NCBI GenBank assembly: GCA_017651185.1
Contig: JAGCDJ010000005.1
Location: forward strand, 1 to 38,929
DNA length: 38,929 nt
From: Bacteroidales bacterium
GTDB taxonomy: Bacteria > Bacteroidota > Bacteroidia > Bacteroidales > ML635J-15
Direction of reading: 5' to 3'
Below are positions 16,371 through 22,719 of this stretch, piece by piece. A model generated the notes under the pieces. That model saw only the letters and a list, made by a program, of their open reading frames with translations, did not search any database and was not told the origin of the DNA. Each line of letters opens with the position of its first letter. Within the stretch, counting starts at the first letter, position 1. The position numbers were made by a program, and so were the translations under genes.

Positions 16371-16407
16371 CAAAATAAACATGCAACAGCACAACCTATA
16401 TGCTCGG
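16371..16407 (-). promoter_or_regulatory. degenerate fourth copy of the operator-promoter block
   Basis: CAAAATAA (16371-16378) and, 9 bp on, AGCACAACCTATATGCTCGG (16388-16407) align with the block at 16198-16234 at about two thirds of positions, with the same spacing. Transcription from here would run toward the AAA+ gene through an A/T-rich 110-bp stretch containing TAGGTG/CACCTA arms. It may be an ancestral duplicate of the promoter. No credible gene lies between the two copies. Confidence 0.45.
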
Positions 16408-16437
16408 TATAAAATCTCATTGCGAAAAAAATTATTC

Positions 16438-16662
16438 GACCTCTCCGAGGTCGCTGTTAATATCCGACAAATACCCTATAAATATCCGACCTCGCTGAGG
16501 TCGTGGTGTGTGCGAACATTTGAAAACAAACCTCGGAGAAGAGCAATCATTAGTGATGTATTTTTCGCGATGGTGTCATTTGAAGACAGACCTCGGAGAG
16601 GTCAAATATCTATAGAACATAAAGGTAATAACGGAAACGACCTCAGCGAGGTCGCACACATT
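16438..16662. repeat. cluster of GACCTC-N5-GAGGTC palindromes
   Basis: At least five units: GACCTCTCCGAGGTCG (16439-16454), CGACCTCGCTGAGGTCG (about 16488-16504), a partial CCTCGGAGAAGAG (about 16532), GACCTCGGAGAGGTC (about 16587-16601) and CGACCTCAGCGAGGTCG (about 16639-16655). One unit continues AAATATCTATAGAA, a tail commonly seen beside such palindromes in Bacteroidota intergenic regions. Orientation alternates. No gene is present. This looks like a REP-type element cluster. Confidence 0.75.
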
Positions 16663-16828
16663 TGAACGAAACAATGTGGCGGAATGGGATTTAGAAACGA
16701 AAAACACATAACATATCATCTCATTGAAATATTTTTTCTATTTTTGGCAATCAAAATAATTAAGGTATTAACTAAAAAACGAAAATTTTGAAGTAGATAA
16801 ATTAAAGTATTATTAACCAAAGCATTAG

Positions 16829-17027
16829 CTATTATTCGCATTCGAATCAAAAGCCTCGCAAACTGATGATTTAGAAATATCGGATAAAGCAAATTCACGG
16901 AAGCTAAGGTTCCGTTACCATCGATAAGGTTAATGTTCACACCATGGTGTGGACTGGACTATAGATGGTAACGGGGTTCAAGCGAGGCTCCTCGTGAATG
17001 CGATAGAAAGGTTCGCACCTTTTTTAT
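16829..17027 (+). ncRNA. structured leader RNA upstream of the EcoRI-family methyltransferase (leader 1)
   Basis: Nested perfect stems: TCGCATTC/GAATGCGA (16836-16843, 16996-17003); AGCCTCGC/GCGAGGCT (16852-16859, 16982-16989); CCGTTACCATC/GATGGTAACGG (16912-16922, 16964-16974); and CACACC/GGTGTG in its loop (16938-16951). An AAAGGT-TCGC-ACCTTT hairpin with a T-run (17008-17026) ends it like a terminator. The structure stops 44 bp before the methyltransferase ATG. A related element precedes the second methyltransferase (30569-30704) with a compensatory change in the outer stem. It matches no riboswitch class I can recognise. It could be an attenuating leader or an independent RNA. Confidence 0.6.
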
Positions 17028-17038
17028 TGCCCGATTGT

Positions 17039-17066
17039 GACTGATAGCATTGCGCAAATATCAGTC
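17039..17066 (+). promoter_or_regulatory. start-codon-proximal hairpin of the methyltransferase mRNA
   Basis: GACTGATA (17039-17046) and TATCAGTC (17059-17066) are perfect complements, ending 4 nt before the ATG at 17071. A hairpin here would cover the ribosome landing site. The second methyltransferase has an equivalent hairpin 2 nt before its ATG (30740-30759). Confidence 0.5.
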
Positions 17067-17070
17067 GAAG

Positions 17071-18129
17071 ATGGCAAAGAAAAGTTTTAGAGAGGCTAAG
17101 GTCGCAAAAAAAGATGAATTTTACACTCAACTTGTTGATATTGAAAATGAACTGAAGCATTATAAGGAACATTTCAAAGGAAAGACTGTTTTGTGTAACT
17201 GCGACGACCCACGCGTTAGCAATTTTTTCCACTATTTTAGTTACAATTTTGAAAAATTAGGGTTGAAAAGGCTTATTACAACCTGTTATAAAAATCAAAA
17301 TCGCGATTTGTTTAGCAACAATGACAGCGAAAGGGCAATTTGGCTTGAATATTTTGGTGACCGCAATGGTAATCTTGTTCCCGACCCCGAAGAAATTGGA
17401 ATAAATTATCTTAATGGTGACGGTGATTTCCGTTCGCAAGAATGTATTGAATTGCTGAAGCAGGCTGATATTGTGGTGACAAATCCACCATTTTCGTTGT
17501 TTAGGGAATATGTGGCGCAGTTGATGAAATACGAAAAAAAGTTTGTGATTGTTGGTCATCAAAATGCTATTACATACAAGGAGATTTTTTCTTTAATAAA
17601 AGATAACAAGATATGGTTGGGATATGGATTTAAAGGTGGAGCAGGACATTTTATAAGTAAATACGAAGATACGGCAACAGCAGGAGATCATCGCGAGGGC
17701 ATGATTCGCGTATCAGGTGTAAATTGGTTTACAAATCTTGAAATAAGTAAAAGGTACGAAGATTTGATTCTTTACAAAACATATAACTCAGAAGAATATC
17801 CTAAATTTGACTATTATGATGCAATAAATGTTGACAAGACTTCCGATATTCCTATGGACTATAATGGTATTATGGGGGTTCCGATAACTTTTCTGGATAA
17901 ATACAATCCAAATCAGTTTGAAATAATTGAAGGTTTGAATAGATATACTATTCTTGATGTTGATGGAAGAAATGAATGGGCAAGAAAGGAGCATATACAT
18001 TTTACTACTATTAATGGAAGTCCAAAATATTTTAGAATATTGATCCGTCGTCGTACCCAAAACATACCATACACAATGGAAGAATCGCAAATGTCGATGG
18101 CGGCAGAACCGAAAGATGATAATAAATGA
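17071..18129 (+). CDS. adenine-specific DNA methyltransferase, EcoRI methylase family
   Basis: Predicted SAM-dependent N6-adenine methyltransferase of the M.EcoRI type. The 352-aa product has VAKKDEFYTQLVDIENEL near the start, a family feature, VLCNCDDPRVSNFF as the probable SAM-binding strand, and the catalytic motif VVTNPPFSLF near residue 137. IGYGFKGG-like and FTNLE segments further on also fit. It is slightly longer than M.EcoRI (about 325 aa). The start MAKKSFRE is chosen because it follows the hairpin and gives the family N-terminus. The next gene encodes a DUF262-HNH nuclease, so the pair is probably a restriction-modification or related modification-sensing system. Confidence 0.85.
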   Translation: MAKKSFREAKVAKKDEFYTQLVDIENELKHYKEHFKGKTVLCNCDDPRVSNFFHYFSYNFEKLGLKRLITTCYKNQNRDLFSNNDSERAIWLEYFGDRNGNLVPDPEEIGINYLNGDGDFRSQECIELLKQADIVVTNPPFSLFREYVAQLMKYEKKFVIVGHQNAITYKEIFSLIKDNKIWLGYGFKGGAGHFISKYEDTATAGDHREGMIRVSGVNWFTNLEISKRYEDLILYKTYNSEEYPKFDYYDAINVDKTSDIPMDYNGIMGVPITFLDKYNPNQFEIIEGLNRYTILDVDGRNEWARKEHIHFTTINGSPKYFRILIRRRTQNIPYTMEESQMSMAAEPKDDNK

Positions 18130-18139
18130 TAATGAGAAT

Positions 18140-18174
18140 TTCTGTAGAGTCGTTGCGGGCAACGACTACACAGA
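18140..18174. repeat. near-perfect palindrome between methyltransferase and nuclease genes
   Basis: TTCTGTAGAGTCGTTGC and GCAACGACTACACAGAA are complementary except for one bulge, with a two-base loop. No T-run follows, so it resembles a REP-type insertion or mRNA-stability hairpin more than a terminator. Confidence 0.65.
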
Positions 18175-18195
18175 AAACAATAAAAACAATACAAT

Positions 18196-19287
18196 ATGCA
18201 GATAGAATTACACAAAATCACAGTTGGCGAATTAACGGAAGGTTATGCCGACAATGCCGAAAACGGCGTATGTGCCTACGGTGGAAAACTGGATGTGCGT
18301 CCGCCATATCAGCGCGAATTCGTATATAAGGAGAAGCAGCGCGATGCTGTAATTGATACGCTAACACAAGGTTTCCCGCTCAATGTCATGTACTGGGCAA
18401 CACGTGAGGATGGAACTTTCGAAATCATTGACGGTCAGCAGCGTACAATTTCGATTTGCCAATATGTAAATGGTGATTTTGCCTTCGATATGCGCTATTT
18501 TCATAACCTTCAGCCCGACGAAAAGGAAAAAATCCTGAACTACGAATTGCAGGTTTACATCTGCAGCGGAACCGACAGTGAAAAACTCAAGTGGTTCAAG
18601 ACCATTAATATAGCAGGCGAAGAACTTACCGACCAAGAACTGCGCAATGCAGTGTATGCTGGTTCGTGGGTGAGCGATGCAAAGCGGTATTTCAGCAAGA
18701 ATGGTGCGCCGGCAGCAAAAATCGGTAGTGACTATCTTACAGGTTCCGCAATCCGTCAGGAATATCTCGAAACTGCAATTTCGTGGATTTCAAAGGGTAA
18801 CATCGAGGTTTATATGGGCAACCATCAGCACGATGCGAGTGCGGCACCGTTGTGGCAGTTTTTCCAGTCGGTAATCACATGGATTGAAACTTCGTTCCGT
18901 CCTACTAAGGAGCGCAAGAAGATAATGAAAGGTGTGGATTGGGGAACATTATACTGGCAGTACAAGGATGAAGTTTTCGACAGCAAGAAAATTGACGAGG
19001 AAGTCAGCAAACTGATTCTTGATGACGATGTTACGAAGAAATCGGGCATATATCCCTACATTCTCACGCGGCAGGAGAAATATTTGTCGATAAGGACGTT
19101 TACGGATGCGCAAAAACTGGCTGCCTACGAAAGGCAGGGCGGATATTGTGCCGTCTGTGGCAAGCATTTCGAATTGAGCCAGATGGAAGCCGATCACATT
19201 ACTCCGTGGCACGATGGTGGACATACAGTTCCCGACAACTGCCAGATGTTGTGCCGTGATTGCAATAGGCACAAAAGCGGAAAGTAA
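18196..19287 (+). CDS. DUF262 (GmrSD/ParB-like) and HNH nuclease fusion
   Basis: A 363-aa protein with the DUF262 fold at residues about 30-200. Its motifs RPPYQREFVY and FEIIDGQQRT are the ParB-like nucleotide-binding/NTPase residues found in GmrS and BrxU. A C-terminal HNH nuclease follows (CAVCGKHF, EADHITPWHDGG, NCQMLCRDCNRHKSGK). Zinc-binding Cys pairs and the catalytic DH are intact. DUF262-HNH proteins are widespread in antiphage defence, often cutting modified DNA, and some sit beside a methyltransferase. Here the EcoRI-family methylase ends 66 bp upstream on the same strand, so I infer a restriction partner; if it cut modified DNA the two would conflict. A strong terminator follows. 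Confidence 0.88.
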   Translation: MQIELHKITVGELTEGYADNAENGVCAYGGKLDVRPPYQREFVYKEKQRDAVIDTLTQGFPLNVMYWATREDGTFEIIDGQQRTISICQYVNGDFAFDMRYFHNLQPDEKEKILNYELQVYICSGTDSEKLKWFKTINIAGEELTDQELRNAVYAGSWVSDAKRYFSKNGAPAAKIGSDYLTGSAIRQEYLETAISWISKGNIEVYMGNHQHDASAAPLWQFFQSVITWIETSFRPTKERKKIMKGVDWGTLYWQYKDEVFDSKKIDEEVSKLILDDDVTKKSGIYPYILTRQEKYLSIRTFTDAQKLAAYERQGGYCAVCGKHFELSQMEADHITPWHDGGHTVPDNCQMLCRDCNRHKSGK

Positions 19288-19297
19288 AAGTATTCAG

Positions 19298-19350
19298 AAA
19301 AAACGGCAACAGATTCTGAAACAAGTTCAGAATGACAGTTGCCGTTTTTT
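19298..19350 (+). terminator. strong bidirectional terminator after the DUF262-HNH gene
   Basis: AAAAAACGGCAAC (19298-19310) pairs with GTTGCCGTTTTTT (19338-19350), and inside it ATTCTGAA/TTCAGAAT (19313-19320, 19325-19332) is also perfect. It lies 10 bp after the stop codon. Confidence 0.9.
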
Positions 19351-19614
19351 ACTTTTTTCAGTATCATTTGTCAGCAATATTTACTTGACAAAACCTCCGA
19401 AAATCTGTAATGATTTTATAAATCACTGGTAATCAATCATATCTACCAAATATAAATATGCTTAATTTTAGTCTGCCTACAAGCCGAAATTAATACTTTC
19501 TAATTTTGGCTTATTAATAGACCGAAATAAAAATTTTAGTTAATTTTCTATATATCAGAAAATAATATTATTTTTGCACAAATCTAAAGTTGAACTTTAT
19601 TTTTTGTACAGATT
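19351..19614 (+). promoter_or_regulatory. intergenic region with hairpin and -7 box of the AAA_14 gene
   Basis: Holds no gene. AAGCCGAAATTA (19481-19492) and TAATTTTGGCTT (19501-19512) form a hairpin with one G-T pair. TATTTTTG at 19569-19576 is a full -7 match, placing the start of transcription at about 19583, inside the direct repeat that precedes the gene. Confidence 0.5.
19577..19607 (+). repeat. direct repeat flanking the AAA_14 gene, left copy
   Basis: CACAAATCTAAAGTTGAACT, continuing TTATTTTTTGT, is repeated almost exactly at 20808-20839 in the same orientation. The core AAAGT-TGA-ACTTT is itself palindromic. The two copies bracket exactly one gene. Confidence 0.8.
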
Positions 19615-20769
19615 ATGGATTATATATACCGAACTATCTCAGAATCAATAAAAAACGATTTACAATACTACAAAGTAATAGTCATCACAGGGCCACGACA
19701 GGTTGGCAAAACTACGCTTTGCAGGATGCTTTTTCCCGATTACGATTATGTAAACCTTGAGAATATTCCGACAAGGGAAATTATTCGTGACGATATGCAA
19801 AAGTTTATTGACAACATAAAAGGCGGAGTAATAATTGATGAAGTACACCATTTGCCCGACTTGTTTTCGTATATCCAAGTTGCAGTCGACAAAGGCTCTG
19901 ACAAGCGTTTTGTACTTACTGGAAGTAACAATTTCGGCATGTTGCAGAATGTTACGCAGTCGTTAGCAGGAAGAGCCTCACTTTTTACATTGCCACCATT
20001 TAGCATTGGGGAGGTTTTTGGTTCGATTTCAGAAATGACGACAGATGAACTTATATTCAAAGGACTATATCCTGCAGCATACACACTTGAAACTCCACCT
20101 ACGCGCCTGTATTCAAATTATTACAGCACTTACATTGAACGCGATATGCACCAGCTAATCAAGGTCAAGGACTTGTCTCAATTTCAACTATTCGTCAGAC
20201 TCTGTGCTGGAAGGGTTGGTTCTGAGTGCAATTTCGCTGCGCTATCAAACGAAACTGGAGTTTCGGCACCGACAATTAAGGAATGGCTCAGTGTATTGGA
20301 AGCATCGTACATTGTGTTTAAATTGCCTCCATTTTATGCAAACATCAGCAAAAGGCTGGTAAAATCGCCCAAAATATACTTCTACGACACAGGAATTTTG
20401 TGTCTTTTACTCGGAATAGAAAGCCCTAGACAATTAGAAACACACCCATTGCGTGGGGCGATCTTTGAAAATCTTGTTGTTGCAGAATTTATTAAATCAA
20501 ACCTTAATGCCGGCAAATTGCCTAATTGCTATTTTTACCGCGATAGTCGAGGGACCGAAGTTGACCTCGTCCAACAACAAGGAAACGAATTTGGTTTATA
20601 TGAAATAAAATCATCAAGGACTTTTAATTCTAATTTCTTTGAGAACCTAAGGGCTGTCAGCAAGATTTTTGGCGGGAATGTGCGTGAATCTGCAGTTTTG
20701 TACGATGGTGAAGATATTCGCGAGTCACAATTGGAAGGAATATACAACTTCCGCATTTTTACATATTAG
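19615..20769 (+). CDS. AAA_14/DUF4143 ATP-binding protein
   Basis: A 384-aa protein of the common AAA_14 plus DUF4143 architecture. The N-terminal P-loop GPRQVGKTT is at about residue 25, Walker B GGVIIDEVHHLPD near residue 75, and sensor-1 VLTGSNNF follows. The C-terminal DUF4143 region has a restriction-endonuclease-like core (GAIFENLVVAEF, YFYRDSRGTEVDLVQ, LYEIKSS), fitting a PD-(D/E)xK fold with the D and ExK of YEIKSS in place. These proteins are abundant and strain-variable in anaerobes, and their function is not settled. The gene is bracketed by near-identical 30-bp direct repeats, which suggests that it moved in as a unit or can be lost by recombination. Confidence 0.9.
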   Translation: MDYIYRTISESIKNDLQYYKVIVITGPRQVGKTTLCRMLFPDYDYVNLENIPTREIIRDDMQKFIDNIKGGVIIDEVHHLPDLFSYIQVAVDKGSDKRFVLTGSNNFGMLQNVTQSLAGRASLFTLPPFSIGEVFGSISEMTTDELIFKGLYPAAYTLETPPTRLYSNYYSTYIERDMHQLIKVKDLSQFQLFVRLCAGRVGSECNFAALSNETGVSAPTIKEWLSVLEASYIVFKLPPFYANISKRLVKSPKIYFYDTGILCLLLGIESPRQLETHPLRGAIFENLVVAEFIKSNLNAGKLPNCYFYRDSRGTEVDLVQQQGNEFGLYEIKSSRTFNSNFFENLRAVSKIFGGNVRESAVLYDGEDIRESQLEGIYNFRIFTY

Positions 20770-20807
20770 ACAACACATTAATTATCAACAGCAAAACAAC
20801 AAAACGA

Positions 20808-20839
20808 ACAAATCTAAAGTTGAACTTTATTTTTGTTCA
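20808..20839 (+). repeat. direct repeat flanking the AAA_14 gene, right copy
   Basis: ACAAATCTAAAGTTGAACTT, continuing TATTTTTGTTCA, matches the left copy at 19577-19607 at nearly every base. Its right end contains the stop codon of the convergent Thg1-like gene (20837-20839), so the insertion boundary touches that gene's 3' end. Confidence 0.8.
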
Positions 20840-21595
20840 CATTCTCATAAATCCTTCAATAAGCCTTGCATATTCCTCACCCAAGGGCAAATCATAATTT
20901 GCTTGCAGGCATCGGCGAGTTACGATAGTCTTCTGATGCGTGCGCGGATTGTAGCCTTCCTTTTCCACATCGACAAACCAAACGCCAACGCCACGCTTTT
21001 GCCACAAAGGTAAGTCGTTGTAGTTTATGCCGTTTGAAAACAGCAGTTCGTTCTTGTCGGCTGTCGTCTTCTTGCTCATCTGCGATTGCGCTTCCGATGG
21101 TTTTACTCCATGCTTCCTCAACATCCAGTAGCAGTGCGAATTCAAGGCGTTGCGGCTGGCATCTTCCTGCCGCCACAAGAAATAGTCAAGAACCAGTTCC
21201 TTGTTCGGCAGCGGTATTATCCTGCAGTCGAAAACTCCCATTTTGCCAAGCTGCATTGAGAAAAACGCACTGGCAGTCCCCGAAAGTATGGAATTGTACT
21301 TTCGCACTTTTCTGGCAAAAGAATTCTCGTCGATATGGAACAGCAACGAAATTTCATCACTCTCAGTATAACCGTAAATTACGCGGAAACCGCAATCCAT
21401 CAACGTTTTAAGAGTATCAACCATCATATCCCTGAAGCGAATGTCAAACGGTGCCTCGAATTTGCATTTTTCCTTTGTCAGTTTCGTGAAGCCACGACCG
21501 TCAAGACGGGCAACCATATATGTTTCGGGAACAATAATCTGGTCGAGAGATTCCTCATAGACTCTCATTTTCTTGTCAAATGCGTCAAAATCCAT
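20837..21595 (-). CDS. Thg1-like 3'-5' nucleotidyltransferase (TLP)
   Basis: Member of the Thg1 family, which adds nucleotides to RNA 5' ends in the 3'-to-5' direction. Eukaryotic Thg1 adds G-1 to tRNA-His, and bacterial Thg1-like proteins repair 5'-truncated tRNAs using a template. The 252-aa length is normal. The palm-domain metal-binding motifs are intact: VARLDGRGFTKLTK (about residue 30) and YGYTESDEISLLF (about residue 75), followed by a DASRNALNSHCYWMLR segment equivalent to the conserved Asn/His region. It starts 11 bp after the kinase gene and is its operon partner. The nearby kinase could supply a 5'-phosphate on a cleaved RNA, which fits RNA repair. The in vivo substrate cannot be read from the sequence. 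Confidence 0.92.
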   Translation of the reverse strand: MDFDAFDKKMRVYEESLDQIIVPETYMVARLDGRGFTKLTKEKCKFEAPFDIRFRDMMVDTLKTLMDCGFRVIYGYTESDEISLLFHIDENSFARKVRKYNSILSGTASAFFSMQLGKMGVFDCRIIPLPNKELVLDYFLWRQEDASRNALNSHCYWMLRKHGVKPSEAQSQMSKKTTADKNELLFSNGINYNDLPLWQKRGVGVWFVDVEKEGYNPRTHQKTIVTRRCLQANYDLPLGEEYARLIEGFMRM

Positions 21596-21606
21596 AACTT
21601 TCAGTT

Positions 21607-22086
21607 TTATTCAATCCAGTTTTCAATTACAAAATCACCATTTCCATCAAATTTTACGAAGTAAAGTTCATCAAATCCTTCGGCGTATGACGGTATCACC
21701 AATCTATTATGCATATACGGAATTGCAACTCGCGGCACCTTTCCTCCACGTGCCTTGTTTCGTGCAATACAATCCTTCAGTATGCTTTGAAAATACATTC
21801 CAACAATACGATAGCCATTTGCCTTGAACAAATCTATATACCTTTTTCGTTCTTCTACTGTTGTATTTGTATTGTCAATCACAACATTACAATTCAGAGA
21901 GACGCATTCTTCCATAAACGCAGTTTCCCGTTGTCTTGTCCGAAGCGTATCAAGGTTGATGTGCTGGAAATCCGCAGGTTCAAAATACCTTCTATAAAAA
22001 GTAGATTTTCCCGACGCTGGAATACCAGTAAAGACAACCGCGACTTTCTGTCCATTGCAATGTTGTATCAATTCATTCCCTGTCAT
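21607..22086 (-). CDS. polynucleotide-kinase-like P-loop protein
   Basis: A 159-aa AAA_33-type kinase resembling the kinase domain of T4 Pnk. The P-loop is FTGIPASGKSTFYRR (near residue 20), then INLDTLRTRQRE, and then VVIDNTNTTVEERKRYIDL, the DNTN...R motif typical of RNA and DNA 5'-kinases. A C-terminal part with VPRVAIPYMHNRLVIPS completes it; there is no phosphatase or ligase domain. The start at 22086 (MTGNELIQ) is chosen because the longer frame would run into the terminator of the RNA gene upstream. A -7 box at 22107-22114 gives a ~14-nt leader. Predicted role: phosphorylate 5'-OH RNA ends before the Thg1-like enzyme acts; the substrate is inferred from the neighbour. Confidence 0.87.
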   Translation of the reverse strand: MTGNELIQHCNGQKVAVVFTGIPASGKSTFYRRYFEPADFQHINLDTLRTRQRETAFMEECVSLNCNVVIDNTNTTVEERKRYIDLFKANGYRIVGMYFQSILKDCIARNKARGGKVPRVAIPYMHNRLVIPSYAEGFDELYFVKFDGNGDFVIENWIE

Positions 22087-22106
22087 TTCTCTTTTCAAAT
22101 CAACCG

Positions 22107-22114
22107 CAAAAATA
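22107..22114 (-). promoter_or_regulatory. -7 box for the kinase-Thg1 operon
   Basis: TATTTTTG on the minus strand fits TAnnTTTG and begins in the T-run of the preceding RNA's terminator. Transcription would start near 22100. No -33 TTTG or palindrome is seen, so this operon may be expressed both independently and by readthrough. Confidence 0.45.
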
Positions 22115-22411
22115 AAAAAAACTTGGCAGGCTTCGGGGATAGGACATTTGTTCAAAGGCACCAATGTTGCCTATGGCTCTGCCAAGGAAACCTGCTTCCG
22201 GCGTCCATATCGCCAGGCAAAGCAGATTTTTTTGAGTTGTATGGATTATAACCGTCGCAGCGTTGTCATCAACCGTTTATGACTGACGATATCTCCACAA
22301 TTATACGCGTAGGAACGATTTTACAGCCGACCCTGTTTATCGGCCAACGCCAATCAAATGTTTTGCAACACGGTCAGCCCATCTGACCACCCTGCTAGCA
22401 ACTCCATTTTT
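22112..22411 (-). ncRNA. candidate structured non-coding RNA B (about 300 nt) upstream of the kinase
   Basis: Bounded by a promoter (TAATTTTG, 22418-22425) and a terminator: CTTGGCAG (22179-22186 on the minus strand) pairs with CTGCCAAG (22122-22129) and eight Ts follow. Inside that stem ATAGG/CCTAT and ACATT/AATGT also pair. Going 5' to 3' there are further hairpins: GGTCAG-ATGGG-CTGACC, GGCCGA/TCGGCT, GTCAT/ATGAC, and a compound one with CTGCTT/AAGCAG outside GGCG/CGCC. No open frame explains the region. It does not fit tmRNA, RNase P RNA, 6S RNA or SRP RNA by any motif I can check. Its position between the 297-aa gene and the kinase-Thg1 pair suggests a functional link. Confidence 0.65.
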
Positions 22412-22417
22412 TCGTTG

Positions 22418-22453
22418 CAAAATTACAACCAATTTACGGACCTACTTGCGTAG
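22418..22453 (-). promoter_or_regulatory. promoter and half-palindrome operator of RNA B (operator copy 3)
   Basis: TAATTTTG (22418-22425) is preceded, 8 bp upstream, by CTACGCAAGTAGG (22441-22453), which matches one half of the palindrome found at 16215-16234 and 23681-23700; the other half-site is degenerate. GGTTGTAATTTTGC around the -7 box is identical to copy 2. Confidence 0.65.
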
Positions 22454-22463
22454 TCTTTTTTTC

Positions 22464-22719
22464 AAAAAAGTGCTCTGCGCTGTGAAGCACCACCGAGACG
22501 AAGCCCAAAACAAGATCAAAAACCAGCACGTCCATCAAAAACAAAAACAAAGTCATTCAAATAATTAAATTTGGACGCGCCGACATGTTTTTTTAGGTCT
22601 TACTACCCAATTATGCTATAGATCACGTCCTTTATCAGGACTATCATTCTTTTAACATGTACCCACAGCGCAGATTAAAAAGGAACGCCTGAGACAAGCT
22701 CCGCGCCCCCTTAAACACT
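22464..22719 (-). ncRNA. candidate structured RNA A, or structured 3'-UTR of the 297-aa gene (about 250 nt)
   Basis: Begins right after the stop codon of the 297-aa gene. On the minus strand GGGCGCG (22702-22708) can pair with CGCGTCC (22573-22579). Nested within are GGAGCTTG-TCT-CAGGCGTTCC (about 22683-22703), ACATGTT/AACATGT (22654-22660, 22583-22589) and GTCC/GGAC (22638-22641, 22627-22630). The end is a terminator, GTGCT/AGCAC (22486-22490, 22470-22474) plus T6. The loop of that terminator holds CACAGCGCAG (22475-22484), a perfect 10-nt complement of CTGCGCTGTG at 22664-22673, which could form a pseudoknot or an anti-terminator. No own promoter is evident; processing from the upstream mRNA is likely. 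Confidence 0.55.

Noticed and set aside
16177..16392. A 71-aa hydrophobic minus-strand frame upstream of the AAA+ gene
   Set aside because: Its ATG lies upstream of the predicted transcript start of the degenerate promoter, and its C-terminal part is encoded by the operator repeat.
16861..16890. CTGATGA followed by GAAA, resembling a hammerhead ribozyme core
   Set aside because: Stem II between the two motifs is missing and no cleavable stem I/III arrangement could be drawn; probably chance within leader 1.
22190..22225. CCGGAAGCAGG on the minus strand of RNA B, reminiscent of the SRP RNA GGAA tetraloop
   Set aside because: The asymmetric and symmetric loops required for Ffh binding are absent and the hairpin pairs differently (CTGCTT/AAGCAG).
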